From positions 39,866 through 103,865 of the forward strand of contig JAIYBJ010000017.1 in the NCBI GenBank assembly GCA_027488575.1: a DNA stretch of 64,000 nt. The letters are read 5' to 3'. Source of the stretch: Streptomycetaceae bacterium (lineage in GTDB: Bacteria; Actinomycetota; Actinomycetes; Nanopelagicales; Nanopelagicaceae). The translations under genes were made by a program, and so were the position numbers. The notes under the pieces are model-generated. The model was not told the origin of the DNA, did not search any database, and saw nothing but the letters and a program-made list of their open reading frames with translations. Positions 55,281 through 63,346 of this stretch are shown piece after piece. The first letter of the stretch is position 1, and every line of letters begins with the position of its first letter.

Positions 55281-55283
55281 CTT

Positions 55284-55289
55284 TAGAGT
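55284..55289 (+). promoter_or_regulatory. Leaderless -10 for the DsrE-like gene
   Basis: TAGAGT, six bases (TGGAGC), then ATG at 55296. It lies three bases from the opposing -10 at 55275-55280. Confidence 0.58.
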
Positions 55290-55295
55290 TGGAGC

Positions 55296-55664
55296 ATGTC
55301 TCGCACAGCAAACCTAGTAATTAAATTAACGGCTGGCCTTGAAGCACCAGAGCGCGTATCGCAGGCTTTCTCTGTTGCATCCGCGGCTCTTGCATCCGGT
55401 GTCAATGTTTCATTTTGGCTAACTGGTGATGCCGCGTATTTTGCAGTGCCAGGAAAAGCAGAAGAGTTTGAATTGCCACATGCTGCGCCCTTGGCTGATC
55501 AATTAGCGGCGCTTGTCTCAGGTGCACGAGTTGTTTTGTGTTCGCAATGCGCTGTGCGTCGTAACATCAATGATGGCGATCAGATAAAAGGAATTGTTAT
55601 TGAGGGCGCCGCATCATTTGTAGAAGAAATTACGCGAGAAAGCACGCAAGCTTTAGTTTATTAA
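55296..55664 (+). CDS. DsrE-family small protein
   Basis: A 122-residue DsrE/YchN-fold protein. LVIKLTAGLEAPERVSQAFSVASAALASG, NVSFWLTGDAAYFAVPG and the cysteines in VVLCSQCAVRR are typical of the sulfur-relay-like actinobacterial group. The exact role is unknown; sulfur or redox chemistry is suggested by the neighbours ygfZ, DUF1416 and rhodanese. It shares TTAA with the ygfZ end. Confidence 0.8.
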   Translation: MSRTANLVIKLTAGLEAPERVSQAFSVASAALASGVNVSFWLTGDAAYFAVPGKAEEFELPHAAPLADQLAALVSGARVVLCSQCAVRRNINDGDQIKGIVIEGAASFVEEITRESTQALVY

Positions 55665-56566
55665 GCAGGAACAATAATCTGCTGAATCGCAGGAATCCCA
55701 TCAACCGTTAGCTGTGCATCAACTGGTGTATTTCGCTTAATGACAGCTAAGGCGATTGTCCCTAGTTCGTGGTGACGAGCCACTGTGCCAAGAAAACCAA
55801 CTTTCACTTCGCCATTCATCACATCTGTGCCTTGTGGTGGTGACGTAACAACACTTCCATCTAAGTGCAGCAAAACAAGACGACGTGGAGGATTTCCGAG
55901 GTTATAAATCTTGGCAACTGTTTCTTGTCCTCGATAACAACCTTTGGCCATGTGAACAGCTTTGTTGAGAACACCTAGCTCGTTTGGAATTGATTTGTGA
56001 TCTGTTTCAAAACCAATACGCACACGACCGGCAGCAACTCGCATTGCATCCAGTGCCCATGTACCAACTTGTGCGGCGTTCTCGCTAAATACTTTGCGCA
56101 TCTCATCGAGTTCGGCGCGTGGCACAAGTGCGTATGGTCCGCCCAAATCTGTCATCGCACCTGGTGCGTGAAGTACTGCAAATTCAGAACTCGCATCACG
56201 AACGTCAACTCGCAACATAAATTTCATTTTGTTTAGGTACTCAATCAAAGTTTCTTTATACCCAGGATCTAGAACCAAAAAGACTGTGTCGCCATCATCG
56301 ACAACTAAGAATTGGTATTCAACGTGACCTTGCGGATCAAGAATTAAAGCTTCTTGCCATTGACCGGGTTGTAATTGTTCGTGGTGCTGCGTTGTCAGTG
56401 CATGTAACCATGTCAGGCGATCCGCGCCTTTAATTGCAACGATATCCAGATGAGATAAATCTGCCCATGCAGTGCCTGCTTCGAGTGCGCGTTGTTCTTT
56501 TACTGGTTCACCGAAATGCCAAATAGCGCCCTTATCTGGGCCATCTTCAACTAGTACGGCACTCAC
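55661..56566 (-). CDS. ygfZ: YgfZ/GcvT-like folate-binding protein
   Basis: A 301-residue relative of the glycine-cleavage T protein. DLSHLDIVAIKGADRLTWLHALTTQ and the YgfZ hallmark KGCYRGQETVAKIYN (with conserved Cys) are seen. In E. coli YgfZ helps repair or build iron-sulfur clusters under oxidative stress. It overlaps fur by four bases. Confidence 0.92.
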   Translation of the reverse strand: MSAVLVEDGPDKGAIWHFGEPVKEQRALEAGTAWADLSHLDIVAIKGADRLTWLHALTTQHHEQLQPGQWQEALILDPQGHVEYQFLVVDDGDTVFLVLDPGYKETLIEYLNKMKFMLRVDVRDASSEFAVLHAPGAMTDLGGPYALVPRAELDEMRKVFSENAAQVGTWALDAMRVAAGRVRIGFETDHKSIPNELGVLNKAVHMAKGCYRGQETVAKIYNLGNPPRRLVLLHLDGSVVTSPPQGTDVMNGEVKVGFLGTVARHHELGTIALAVIKRNTPVDAQLTVDGIPAIQQIIVPA

Positions 56567-56979
56567 TTTTGCTTAGCGACACAAGCTGCGCATGTGCCGT
56601 AAATTGCAAAGTGAGAAACATCTGTTTTAAATCCGTAATCATCTGCGAGCGCGTTAACGAATTGGCTTGCAATCTCAATTGGGGCGTCCCCTACTGCTTC
56701 GCAACTTCCGCAGACAAGGTGTAAATGCGTTAGCTCTTCTGCTGCGTGATACGTCGCGCCTCCGTGACCAAGGTGAGTGTGCTGAACAAGTCCAACATTT
56801 TCTAGCGTTTCTAAGTTGCGATAGACGGTAGATAAGTTGATACCTGGATGTGTCTGGCGAACTTTTTCAGCAACATCTTCTGGGGTTGCATGGCCTAATT
56901 CGCGAACTGCGGATAAAACTAATTCGCGCTGCGGTGTAAGGCGTAATCCCTTATCGCGTAATTCGTGTTTGTCGGCCAT
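56563..56979 (-). CDS. fur: Fur-family metalloregulator
   Basis: A 138-residue Fur protein. The DNA-binding domain has GLRLTPQRELVLSAVREL and TVYRNLETLENVGLVQ; the dimer domain has HLHLVCGSCEAVGDAPIE and ends with YGTCAACVAK, giving two CxxC zinc pairs. It probably controls iron or zinc genes and, by co-transcription, ygfZ. The start is fixed by a -10 hexamer six bases upstream. Confidence 0.93.
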   Translation of the reverse strand: MADKHELRDKGLRLTPQRELVLSAVRELGHATPEDVAEKVRQTHPGINLSTVYRNLETLENVGLVQHTHLGHGGATYHAAEELTHLHLVCGSCEAVGDAPIEIASQFVNALADDYGFKTDVSHFAIYGTCAACVAKQK

Positions 56980-56985
56980 GCGATA

Positions 56986-56991
56986 AGTCTA
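56986..56991 (-). promoter_or_regulatory. Leaderless -10 hexamer for fur
   Basis: On the minus strand TAGACT, six bases (TATCGC), then ATG at 56979. A second TAGATT starts in the DUF1416 stop five bases upstream. Confidence 0.58.
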
Positions 56992-56993
56992 AT

Positions 56994-57317
56994 CTAGATT
57001 TGAATTACTACCTCTGCCGGAACTCCTGTAGCCGCATCCACGCTTAATTCCTTACGCACCCCAGGTGCTAGAACCACAAGAGTCCACGTACCAGGGGCTG
57101 CAAAGAAACGAAATTGTCCATCGGTATTAGTTGGAACTTCTGCAGTGAATTCTCCTTGGCTATCTAACAAGCGAACATGCGCGCTAGCCACAGGTGCACC
57201 ATTTGGCACACCATCTGATTGGCCGTCTTTAAGTATGACGCCTTGAATAACGCTCTGTTTTGTTAGATCAACTCCATCAAGTGATGGACCACCCGGTGTC
57301 GCACCGCACGTTTTCAA
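56994..57317 (-). CDS. DUF1416 (SseC-like) protein
   Basis: A 107-residue protein with a carboxypeptidase-regulatory-like beta-sandwich: KQSVIQGVILKDGQSDGVPNGAPVASAHVRLLD and TNTDGQFRFFAAPGTWTLVVLAPG. In mycobacteria SseC follows the rhodanese gene in the same way. The function is unknown. Its ATG abuts the sseA stop. Confidence 0.87.
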   Translation of the reverse strand: MKTCGATPGGPSLDGVDLTKQSVIQGVILKDGQSDGVPNGAPVASAHVRLLDSQGEFTAEVPTNTDGQFRFFAAPGTWTLVVLAPGVRKELSVDAATGVPAEVVIQI

Positions 57318-58151
57318 TTACGCACCAACAGCAACAGGAACGCCGACTAATGAACCGTATTCAGTCCATGAACCGTCGTAGTTTTTAACATTGTTAACAC
57401 CGAGCAACTCGTGCATTACAAACCAAGAAAAAGCAGAACGCTCACCAATTCGGCAATATGCGATTGTGTCATTCGCTAAATCAACACCAGCGCCTTCATA
57501 GAGTGCCTTAAGTTCTGCCTCTGATCTAAATGTTCCATCTTCATTCGCGGCCTTTGACCAAGGAATGTTCTTTGCAGTTGGAATATGTCCTTTGATCTGT
57601 CCGCCTTCTTGTGGAAGGTGTGCAGGAGCTGCAAGTTCTCCCGAAAACTCTGCAGGAGAGCGAACATCGACAATGTTTCGTGTTCCAATTGCTGCAATTA
57701 CTTCATCACGGAATGCACGAATTGAGTTATCGCGCTCCTTTGCAACATAGCGAGTAGCAGCGCGTGATGGAACTTCCTTTACTAATGGAAGCGCCTTTAG
57801 CTCCCAGAGCTTGCGTCCACCATCGATCAAACGAACATCTTGGTGTCCATAAATCTTGAAATACCAGTACGCATATGTTGCAAACCAGTTGTTGTTTCCA
57901 CCGTAGAGAACCACGGTTGTCTCATTTGAAATGCCGTTCTTTGATAGCAGCGCTTCGAACTTCTCTTTCGAAATAAGGTCACGCACAAGACCATCTTGCA
58001 AATCATCTCTCCAGTGGAAAGTGATTGCTCCTTCAATGTGGCCCTGCTCGTACAGAGTTGTGTCTTCATCTACTTCTACAAATACAACCTTTGGATTATT
58101 GAGGTTTTCGCTAACCCAATCAGTTGTTACTAACGCAGTTTCTCTTGACAT
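57318..58151 (-). CDS. sseA: Thiosulfate sulfurtransferase (two rhodanese domains)
   Basis: A 277-residue sulfurtransferase with an inactive N-terminal rhodanese domain (TTDWVSENLNNPKVVFVEVDEDTTLYEQGHIEGAI) and a catalytic C-terminal one. The active-site loop is YCRIGERSAFSWF with the Cys near residue 232. It moves sulfane sulfur from thiosulfate to an acceptor such as cyanide or thioredoxin. GGAGA precedes the ATG. Confidence 0.94.
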   Translation of the reverse strand: MSRETALVTTDWVSENLNNPKVVFVEVDEDTTLYEQGHIEGAITFHWRDDLQDGLVRDLISKEKFEALLSKNGISNETTVVLYGGNNNWFATYAYWYFKIYGHQDVRLIDGGRKLWELKALPLVKEVPSRAATRYVAKERDNSIRAFRDEVIAAIGTRNIVDVRSPAEFSGELAAPAHLPQEGGQIKGHIPTAKNIPWSKAANEDGTFRSEAELKALYEGAGVDLANDTIAYCRIGERSAFSWFVMHELLGVNNVKNYDGSWTEYGSLVGVPVAVGA

Positions 58152-58180
58152 TTATTTCTCCAATTCTTGGTTATAAAAAG

Positions 58181-58615
58181 TTATCGAGTGCGGATTCTTA
58201 GGACGAGCAGATACATCTCACAACCAAGACAGTAATTAAAGACAGAGTTCAAAAAGGCGGCAGCCAGTGCGAATCCGACAGCGATATTAAATACAAGTGC
58301 AGATCCGATTGCGGCGCCAAGCAAACCAGCGAGTGCAAACAAAAATCCCACTGTTTGCGCAAATTGTGGTGGGCGTGAATCTTCAGTCACAACTTCACCG
58401 CGAAGGCGCGGCTTAACAATGCGCTTAAAAATAAATGCGTACGGCGTGAATTGAGGACCGCGAATGGCACCAATTGCAAACACAACTGCTTGAAATGCAA
58501 GCACCCATGCATTTTGTGTTGCAAGTGAAATTGCTAAAACAATAACTGTCAGCGTTGCACTAAAACGTGGACCGCGAACATCAATCAAAGTTGGTGTTTT
58601 TCTCTGTTGTGACAT
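58181..58615 (-). CDS. DUF4395 membrane protein
   Basis: A 144-residue protein with four membrane helices arranged in two pairs (about residues 17-50 and 83-128). IDVRGPRFSATLTVIVLAISLATQN and the GPQFTPYAFIFKRIVKPRLRG loop, then FNYCLGCEMYLLVLRI, are typical of DUF4395, which always sits beside thioredoxin and rhodanese genes. The CLGC near the end may take part in thiol exchange. The start is fixed by a -10 hexamer six bases upstream. Confidence 0.88.
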   Translation of the reverse strand: MSQQRKTPTLIDVRGPRFSATLTVIVLAISLATQNAWVLAFQAVVFAIGAIRGPQFTPYAFIFKRIVKPRLRGEVVTEDSRPPQFAQTVGFLFALAGLLGAAIGSALVFNIAVGFALAAAFLNSVFNYCLGCEMYLLVLRIRTR

Positions 58616-58621
58616 GGCATA

Positions 58622-58627
58622 AGAATA
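58622..58627 (-). promoter_or_regulatory. Leaderless -10 hexamer for the DUF4395 gene
   Basis: On the minus strand TATTCT, six bases (TATGCC), then ATG at 58615. Confidence 0.58.
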
Positions 58628-58668
58628 AAGAGGTTAAATGGTAAAGACTAATTGCGAAGAACTTGCAA

Positions 58669-59097
58669 TTACTTTACAGAGGCAATAGCCGCGAAAACTT
58701 CATCGCGTTTAGGCGCACCAACAGCGCGTCCTACTTCGGTGCCGGTCTTATCCAGAATTAAGGTTGTTGGAGTAGACAAAATATTGAGGCGATTGACTAG
58801 GTCAAGGTTTGCTTCGGCATCGATGTGAAGGTGTGCCACATCAGCCATGTCAGCTGTCATTTGAGATAAGAGCACACGAGTTGTTCGACATGGTGTGCAA
58901 AATGCAGATGAGAATTGAACGAGTGTCACTCGAGATCCAAGAGGTGCACCCAACATCTTCGCATCGAGCACAGCAGCCTTGGCCTTGCGTACTTTGAAAG
59001 TCCCCTCACGCATCTTGTGCCAGATCCCGTAGGCAGTAGCCAGCGCAAGCACGATAACGAGTGGAAGCAACGATTTCACAAGAGTATTGTTGCGCAC
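58669..59097 (-). CDS. Membrane-anchored thioredoxin-like protein (ThiX type)
   Basis: A 142-residue thioredoxin-fold protein with an N-terminal membrane anchor (about residues 8-25). The active site is CTPC in VQFSSAFCTPCRTTRVLL, and the cis-Pro segment is LSTPTTLILDKTG. It is the counterpart of ThiX (Rv0816c) in the mycobacterial glnR neighbourhood. The GTG start at 59097 has no clear ribosome binding site. It probably reduces a partner of DUF4395 or SseA. Confidence 0.87.
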   Translation of the reverse strand: MRNNTLVKSLLPLVIVLALATAYGIWHKMREGTFKVRKAKAAVLDAKMLGAPLGSRVTLVQFSSAFCTPCRTTRVLLSQMTADMADVAHLHIDAEANLDLVNRLNILSTPTTLILDKTGTEVGRAVGAPKRDEVFAAIASVK

Positions 59098-59122
59098 TTA
59101 ACAGGAATAGGAAACCTCAAAA

Positions 59123-59836
59123 ATGGCCACAGTGTTATTGCTTACAAACACACTTGGTGCCAGCGCGGAAGTTTTACCCGCATTGGGATTACTACAACAC
59201 AGCGTAAAAATTCTTCCAGCAGAAGCAAGCGTTCTTGTTGATGTTCCAGATATGCAAGTACTTCTCATCGATGCACGTCGTGATTTACCTGCTGCAAAAG
59301 CGCTAACAAAATTGCTCACAACGACAGGAGTCGGTGCACCTGTTATAGCAATTACAACCGAAGGTGGCCTATCTGCAATTAGCGCAGAATGGGGCATTGA
59401 CGATGTCCTATTGGACACAGCAGGTCCCGCCGAAGTTGATGCACGTATTCGTCTTGCAATTGGCACATACCAATCATTGATGAACGCATCAGATCCGAGC
59501 GCTGGAGAAATCAGAACCGGCGAAGTTGTGATTGATGAAAACTCTTACACCGCTCGCATCAAAGGTCGCGCCCTTGATTTAACATTTAAAGAGTTTGAAC
59601 TACTTAAGTATTTAGCACAGCATCCAGGACGTGTATTTACTCGTTCGCAGTTGCTGCAAGAAATCTGGGGTTATGACTATTTCGGTGGAACTCGCACAGT
59701 AGATGTTCACATCCGTCGCTTGCGTTCAAAGCTCGGTCCAGAGTTTGAGGCAATCATCGGAACAGTTCGAAATGTTGGATACAGATTCACATTGCCCAAC
59801 AACGGTAAAGAAGCAACCACCTCTGAGCGCGTCTAA
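59123..59836 (+). CDS. glnR: GlnR-type OmpR-family transcriptional regulator
   Basis: A 237-residue regulator matched to actinobacterial GlnR by neighbourhood (ThiX, MshD) and sequence. The receiver domain has [15 protein letters not shown], with the conserved Asp but not the full phosphorylation pocket, as known for GlnR, which is an orphan regulator without a kinase. The winged-helix domain has [53 protein letters not shown]. It would control nitrogen assimilation genes such as glnA and amt. No kinase gene is adjacent. Confidence 0.87.
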   Translation: MATVLLLTNTLGASAEVLPALGLLQHSVKILPAEASVLVDVPDMQVLLIDARRDLPAAKALTKLLTTTGVGAPVIAITTEGGLSAISAEWGIDDVLLDTAGPAEVDARIRLAIGTYQSLMNASDPSAGEIRTGEVVIDENSYTARIKGRALDLTFKEFELLKYLAQHPGRVFTRSQLLQEIWGYDYFGGTRTVDVHIRRLRSKLGPEFEAIIGTVRNVGYRFTLPNNGKEATTSERV

Positions 59837-59841
59837 ATCCG

Positions 59842-60315
59842 ATGCGCCATATTCTTAAGATCCACCGTTCACTCGCTGAACCAATCCCTGCAATCACGCA
59901 CTCATACTCAATTCGCACATTTAATCCAGCGACAGACAAGCAGCAATGGCTCGAATTAAATAACACAATCTTTGTCCACCACCCTGATCAAGGAAATTGG
60001 GCTATGGCAGATCTAGAAAATCGAATGGCCGAACGCTGGTTTGAAGCCGATGGATTTTTCTTAGCCGTACAAGGTGAGAACATCATTGGTTTTTGCTGGA
60101 CAAAGATTCATGACGAATTCGTTAATCAAGACCCAATTGGCGAGCTATACGTCATTGGTGTGCACCCAGAACACGCGCACAAAGGAATAGGTCGCGCGGT
60201 TTCGATTGAAGCGCTGAATTACTTAGTAAACAAAGGGCTGAAACAATCCATGTTGTATGTGGATGCCGACAATGAAAAAGGTTTGGCCCTTTATAAATCC
60301 TTAGGATTTAATTAA
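59842..60315 (+). CDS. mshD: MshD-like acetyltransferase, C-terminal half only
   Basis: A 157-residue GNAT protein. YSIRTFNPATDKQQWLELNNTIFVHHPDQGNW, RMAERWFEADGFFLAV, GFCWTKIH and GELYVIGVHPEHAHKGIGRAVSIEALNYLV match the C-terminal, catalytic GNAT domain of mycothiol synthase MshD. MshD usually has two GNAT domains (about 300 residues); the N-terminal one is absent. It is placed after glnR as in mycobacteria (Rv0818-Rv0819). The gap to glnR is five bases. Confidence 0.82.
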   Translation: MRHILKIHRSLAEPIPAITHSYSIRTFNPATDKQQWLELNNTIFVHHPDQGNWAMADLENRMAERWFEADGFFLAVQGENIIGFCWTKIHDEFVNQDPIGELYVIGVHPEHAHKGIGRAVSIEALNYLVNKGLKQSMLYVDADNEKGLALYKSLGFN

Positions 60316-61664
60316 CGCTGAACTAGTTCTGCGCACATTTTTCTAAATGCTTTTGTATGGGCATCAACATCTTCTTTGGAAGTATCAGGTGACATCAACG
60401 CCATATTGTGAAATGGCGTTAACAAGAAACCATCGTTTAGCAGACGCAAATGTATGTACTGCTCTAATTCGAAATCTCCACCATCTGATGCTTCCTTACC
60501 TGTGCGAGGAGCTTTAGGAGCAAATATGTACTCACCGCGTGCGCCTAAGCGATTGCAGTGCCATGGCAAACCAAACTCTTCAATCGCAGCATCAACACCA
60601 TCTGACCACCGAGTGCCGAGTGCAATCATCTTCTTAAAGTTCTTCTCATTCAATACTTTCTTTAGTGTCACGCGCATAGCAGCCGCAGATAAAGCATTGC
60701 CCGCTAACGTAGAACCGATTCCGCCAGTATCAACGATTTCGCGCTTCACTTTTGCAGCAATTTGATCCGCAATCGCCTTTGTCATTCCAAATGTTCCAGT
60801 TGGCAATCCACCTGCAATTGCTTTACCAATCGTCAACATATCTGGCTTTAGTTTGTGAAGCTTCGTCATTCCGCCAGGGCCCACAGAAATTGTGTGTGTC
60901 TCATCAATAATCCAGACAGCGCCATACTTCTTTGCAAGCTTTCCAACGCCTTCTAGGTATCCCTTTTCTGGCAGAACGATCCCAATATTTGTCATCGCAG
61001 GTTCCATCAAAATCGCTGCAACGTCACCGTGTGCAAGTGCTGCTTCCATCGCAGCTAAGTTGTTAAATTCAACAACACGAGTTGTCTCACTTAAATCAAC
61101 TGGCGCACCAATATTTCCTTCGCGCTTTACGGTGTTTCCTGCTGCATCTAGCGTTGCAAATGTTTCATCAACTGAGCCGTGATAGCACTTGTCGATCACA
61201 ATAATCTTTTGTTTGCCTGTCACAAGTCGGCAATAACGGATGGAGTGGCGATTCGCATCAGTTGCTGAAACTGTAAATTGCCACATCGGCAGTCCAAAAC
61301 GTGCGGTCAGATCTTGGCTAACAGCCAGTGCATCCTCTGTTGGAAGCATCGCAGTCAGACCAGAGCTCAGTTGTTTCTTAATTGCTTCAACTGTTGCAGC
61401 AGGTGAGTGTCCTGTCATTGAACCGGTATCGCCTAAACAAAAATCAATATATGTGTTGCCATCAACATCTTTAAAGTGCGCACCCTTGGCGCTCTTTACA
61501 AATAGCGGATACGCACCCGGCCACTTTGTCATCCACGACATTGGCACGCCACCAGGCATTGATTTCTTTGCTTCAGCAAATAACTTTGCGCTCTTCTTTG
61601 TCCGCGCTAAATATCGCTTCTCTTCTTTTTTCATGAGCTTTGCAAGGTGGTCGCGATTAATCAT
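60312..61664 (-). CDS. Class III aminotransferase, glutamate-1-semialdehyde-aminomutase-like
   Basis: A 450-residue PLP enzyme. FKDVDGNTYIDFCLGDTGSMTGHSPAATVEA, the VIDKCYHGSVDETFATLD region, ILMEPAMTNIGIVLPEKGYLEG, WIIDETHTISVGPGG and the PLP lysine in TIGKAIAGGLPTGTFG are in the HemL-like order. The surrounding genes are not heme genes, and some residues of the HemL gate differ, so the true substrate is open. The ATG is fixed by TAGGAT six bases upstream. It shares TTAA with the mshD end. Confidence 0.82.
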   Translation of the reverse strand: MINRDHLAKLMKKEEKRYLARTKKSAKLFAEAKKSMPGGVPMSWMTKWPGAYPLFVKSAKGAHFKDVDGNTYIDFCLGDTGSMTGHSPAATVEAIKKQLSSGLTAMLPTEDALAVSQDLTARFGLPMWQFTVSATDANRHSIRYCRLVTGKQKIIVIDKCYHGSVDETFATLDAAGNTVKREGNIGAPVDLSETTRVVEFNNLAAMEAALAHGDVAAILMEPAMTNIGIVLPEKGYLEGVGKLAKKYGAVWIIDETHTISVGPGGMTKLHKLKPDMLTIGKAIAGGLPTGTFGMTKAIADQIAAKVKREIVDTGGIGSTLAGNALSAAAMRVTLKKVLNEKNFKKMIALGTRWSDGVDAAIEEFGLPWHCNRLGARGEYIFAPKAPRTGKEASDGGDFELEQYIHLRLLNDGFLLTPFHNMALMSPDTSKEDVDAHTKAFRKMCAELVQR

Positions 61665-61670
61665 TTGAAT

Positions 61671-61676
61671 ATCCTA
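61671..61676 (-). promoter_or_regulatory. Leaderless -10 hexamer for the class III aminotransferase
   Basis: On the minus strand TAGGAT, six bases (ATTCAA), then ATG at 61664; it lies a single base beyond the epimerase stop codon. Confidence 0.58.
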
Positions 61677-61677
61677 C

Positions 61678-62442
61678 TTATTCTTCTTCGAAAACAAATA
61701 GCGCTTCTATGTAGTGCTCGCCCGTAATTCCTAAGTTCTGTGCATCAGGGGGCGCAGTCTGTGGCTCAATACACACACCATCGGAGTCTTCTGTGTAAAC
61801 AACCCACCATGGCGCATCTGATTCGATACTAATTCGTGCAACGTCTTCCCACACAACACTGGGGGTTCCGCGCACCTCTGTAAATGCGTCATCCCATGGT
61901 TGTGCAGTTGGCGTAACTATTTGTCCATCAGGCAAACCATCTGAATCACGCTGCAACATCTTTGCGGCACTAAATTCAATTTCAGCGCTTCCGCCACGAT
62001 CTAAATCGCGGACAAACCACGGATGAAAACCCATCCATGCAGGTAATTCACAATCACCTGGGTCGTATTCGAGTGACCAACGAATTGCATCGTCCAGTAC
62101 TTCAATAGTTTGTTCTACTGTCGCACCGCCATATGGTTTTGGTAAGTGCAACATCGAACGACCTGGACCAATCTCTTGCCACGAAGATTCGTAACCAAAT
62201 CCATGAATCGCGTGTGGTGGAAAAGCAGTTGTTGGTAATTGAAACTCTTCGCCGCTTGGCGATTTAATAATTCCATCTCGCACGCGCCCAGCCCACGGCG
62301 CCATTGCATACCAACCGTATGTCATCGGTGAACCACGGAATTGAACCGCGAATTGCATATCGCGCCAAATCAAAGAAGAGATTCGTGCGCCTTGATCTAA
62401 ATCTATGTTTATCTGAAACTCTGCATCATCAATGAATTGCAC
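61678..62442 (-). CDS. Aldose 1-epimerase-like protein
   Basis: A 254-residue galactose-mutarotase-fold protein. GWYAMAPWAGRVRDGII, HAIHGFGYESSW, LEYDPGDCELPAWMGFHPWFVRDL (catalytic His region) and CIEPQTAPPDA with the catalytic Glu are seen. It interconverts sugar anomers. The ATG abuts the PfkB stop, so the two are co-translated. Confidence 0.87.
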   Translation of the reverse strand: MQFIDDAEFQINIDLDQGARISSLIWRDMQFAVQFRGSPMTYGWYAMAPWAGRVRDGIIKSPSGEEFQLPTTAFPPHAIHGFGYESSWQEIGPGRSMLHLPKPYGGATVEQTIEVLDDAIRWSLEYDPGDCELPAWMGFHPWFVRDLDRGGSAEIEFSAAKMLQRDSDGLPDGQIVTPTAQPWDDAFTEVRGTPSVVWEDVARISIESDAPWWVVYTEDSDGVCIEPQTAPPDAQNLGITGEHYIEALFVFEEE

Positions 62443-63345
62443 TTAGTTGCCTAGTTTCTCTCGGATTTCGTGAGCATACGGTGGTTGTGCCCCTGCACGC
62501 GAACACGTAATCGCAGCAGCAACTGCCGCACGATGCAAAACATCTTTAAGCACGCTTCCACGCATATTGAGCAATCCATCTGTAATCAATCCCTGCACAA
62601 CAATCGCACCGACTGTGTCTCCTGCTCCCACGGTGTCGACAACGTTTACTTTCTCGCCTGCAACTTCAACAACGCCATCGCTTGTGTAACCAACTAATCC
62701 ATCAGCCCCACGCGTCATAACAACCAACGCCACACCACCTTGCAACCATTGCTCTGCAATCTTTTCTGGGTTCTGTCCTGGATATAACCACTCAAAATCA
62801 TCATCACTGAGTTTTACAACGGATGAAATACCAACCCACTTTTCAACGAAAGCCACATACTTATCTCGATCACTCATTACTTGTGGGCGAATATTTGGAT
62901 CAAAGACAATCGGTGCGAAATCAGCACACATGATCGCCCAATCAAATAAAACATCAGCACCGGGTTGCACCAAGGTTGCCAATGTACCAATGTGCAAAAC
63001 CTGTGGCTTGTAACGAGAAGGATCTGGTAACCAGGAAGAGTTAAAATCAAAAGTCGCTGTGTTATCTAACTTGAAAACGTATGACGCACCACCATCGGCA
63101 GCCAAAGTCACGTGTGCAACCGCCATTGGCAGATCACTTGTCATTGATAAAGATAAATCCACGCCATCTGCAACAAGCTCTGCTCGTGCTTTCACACCGT
63201 ATGCATCTGTTGATAATCCATCAATGAAGGCAACTTCGTGCCCCAAACGAGCCAACGCCTTTGCTGTATTCGCAGGCCCACCACCAACAACCGCACCACT
63301 TGGTAGCTCGTCAATCAAAACTTCACCACACACCCAGATGCTCAT
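62443..63345 (-). CDS. PfkB-family carbohydrate kinase, fructokinase-like
   Basis: A 300-residue kinase of the ribokinase family. WVCGEVLIDELPSGAVVGGGPANTAKALARLGHEVAFI at the start and the catalytic anion hole VNVVDTVGAGDTVGAIVVQGLI (Asp near residue 240) are seen. Family resemblance favours fructokinase. Together with the downstream epimerase it forms a sugar-use pair. Confidence 0.88.
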   Translation of the reverse strand: MSIWVCGEVLIDELPSGAVVGGGPANTAKALARLGHEVAFIDGLSTDAYGVKARAELVADGVDLSLSMTSDLPMAVAHVTLAADGGASYVFKLDNTATFDFNSSWLPDPSRYKPQVLHIGTLATLVQPGADVLFDWAIMCADFAPIVFDPNIRPQVMSDRDKYVAFVEKWVGISSVVKLSDDDFEWLYPGQNPEKIAEQWLQGGVALVVMTRGADGLVGYTSDGVVEVAGEKVNVVDTVGAGDTVGAIVVQGLITDGLLNMRGSVLKDVLHRAAVAAAITCSRAGAQPPYAHEIREKLGN

Positions 63346-63346
63346 A

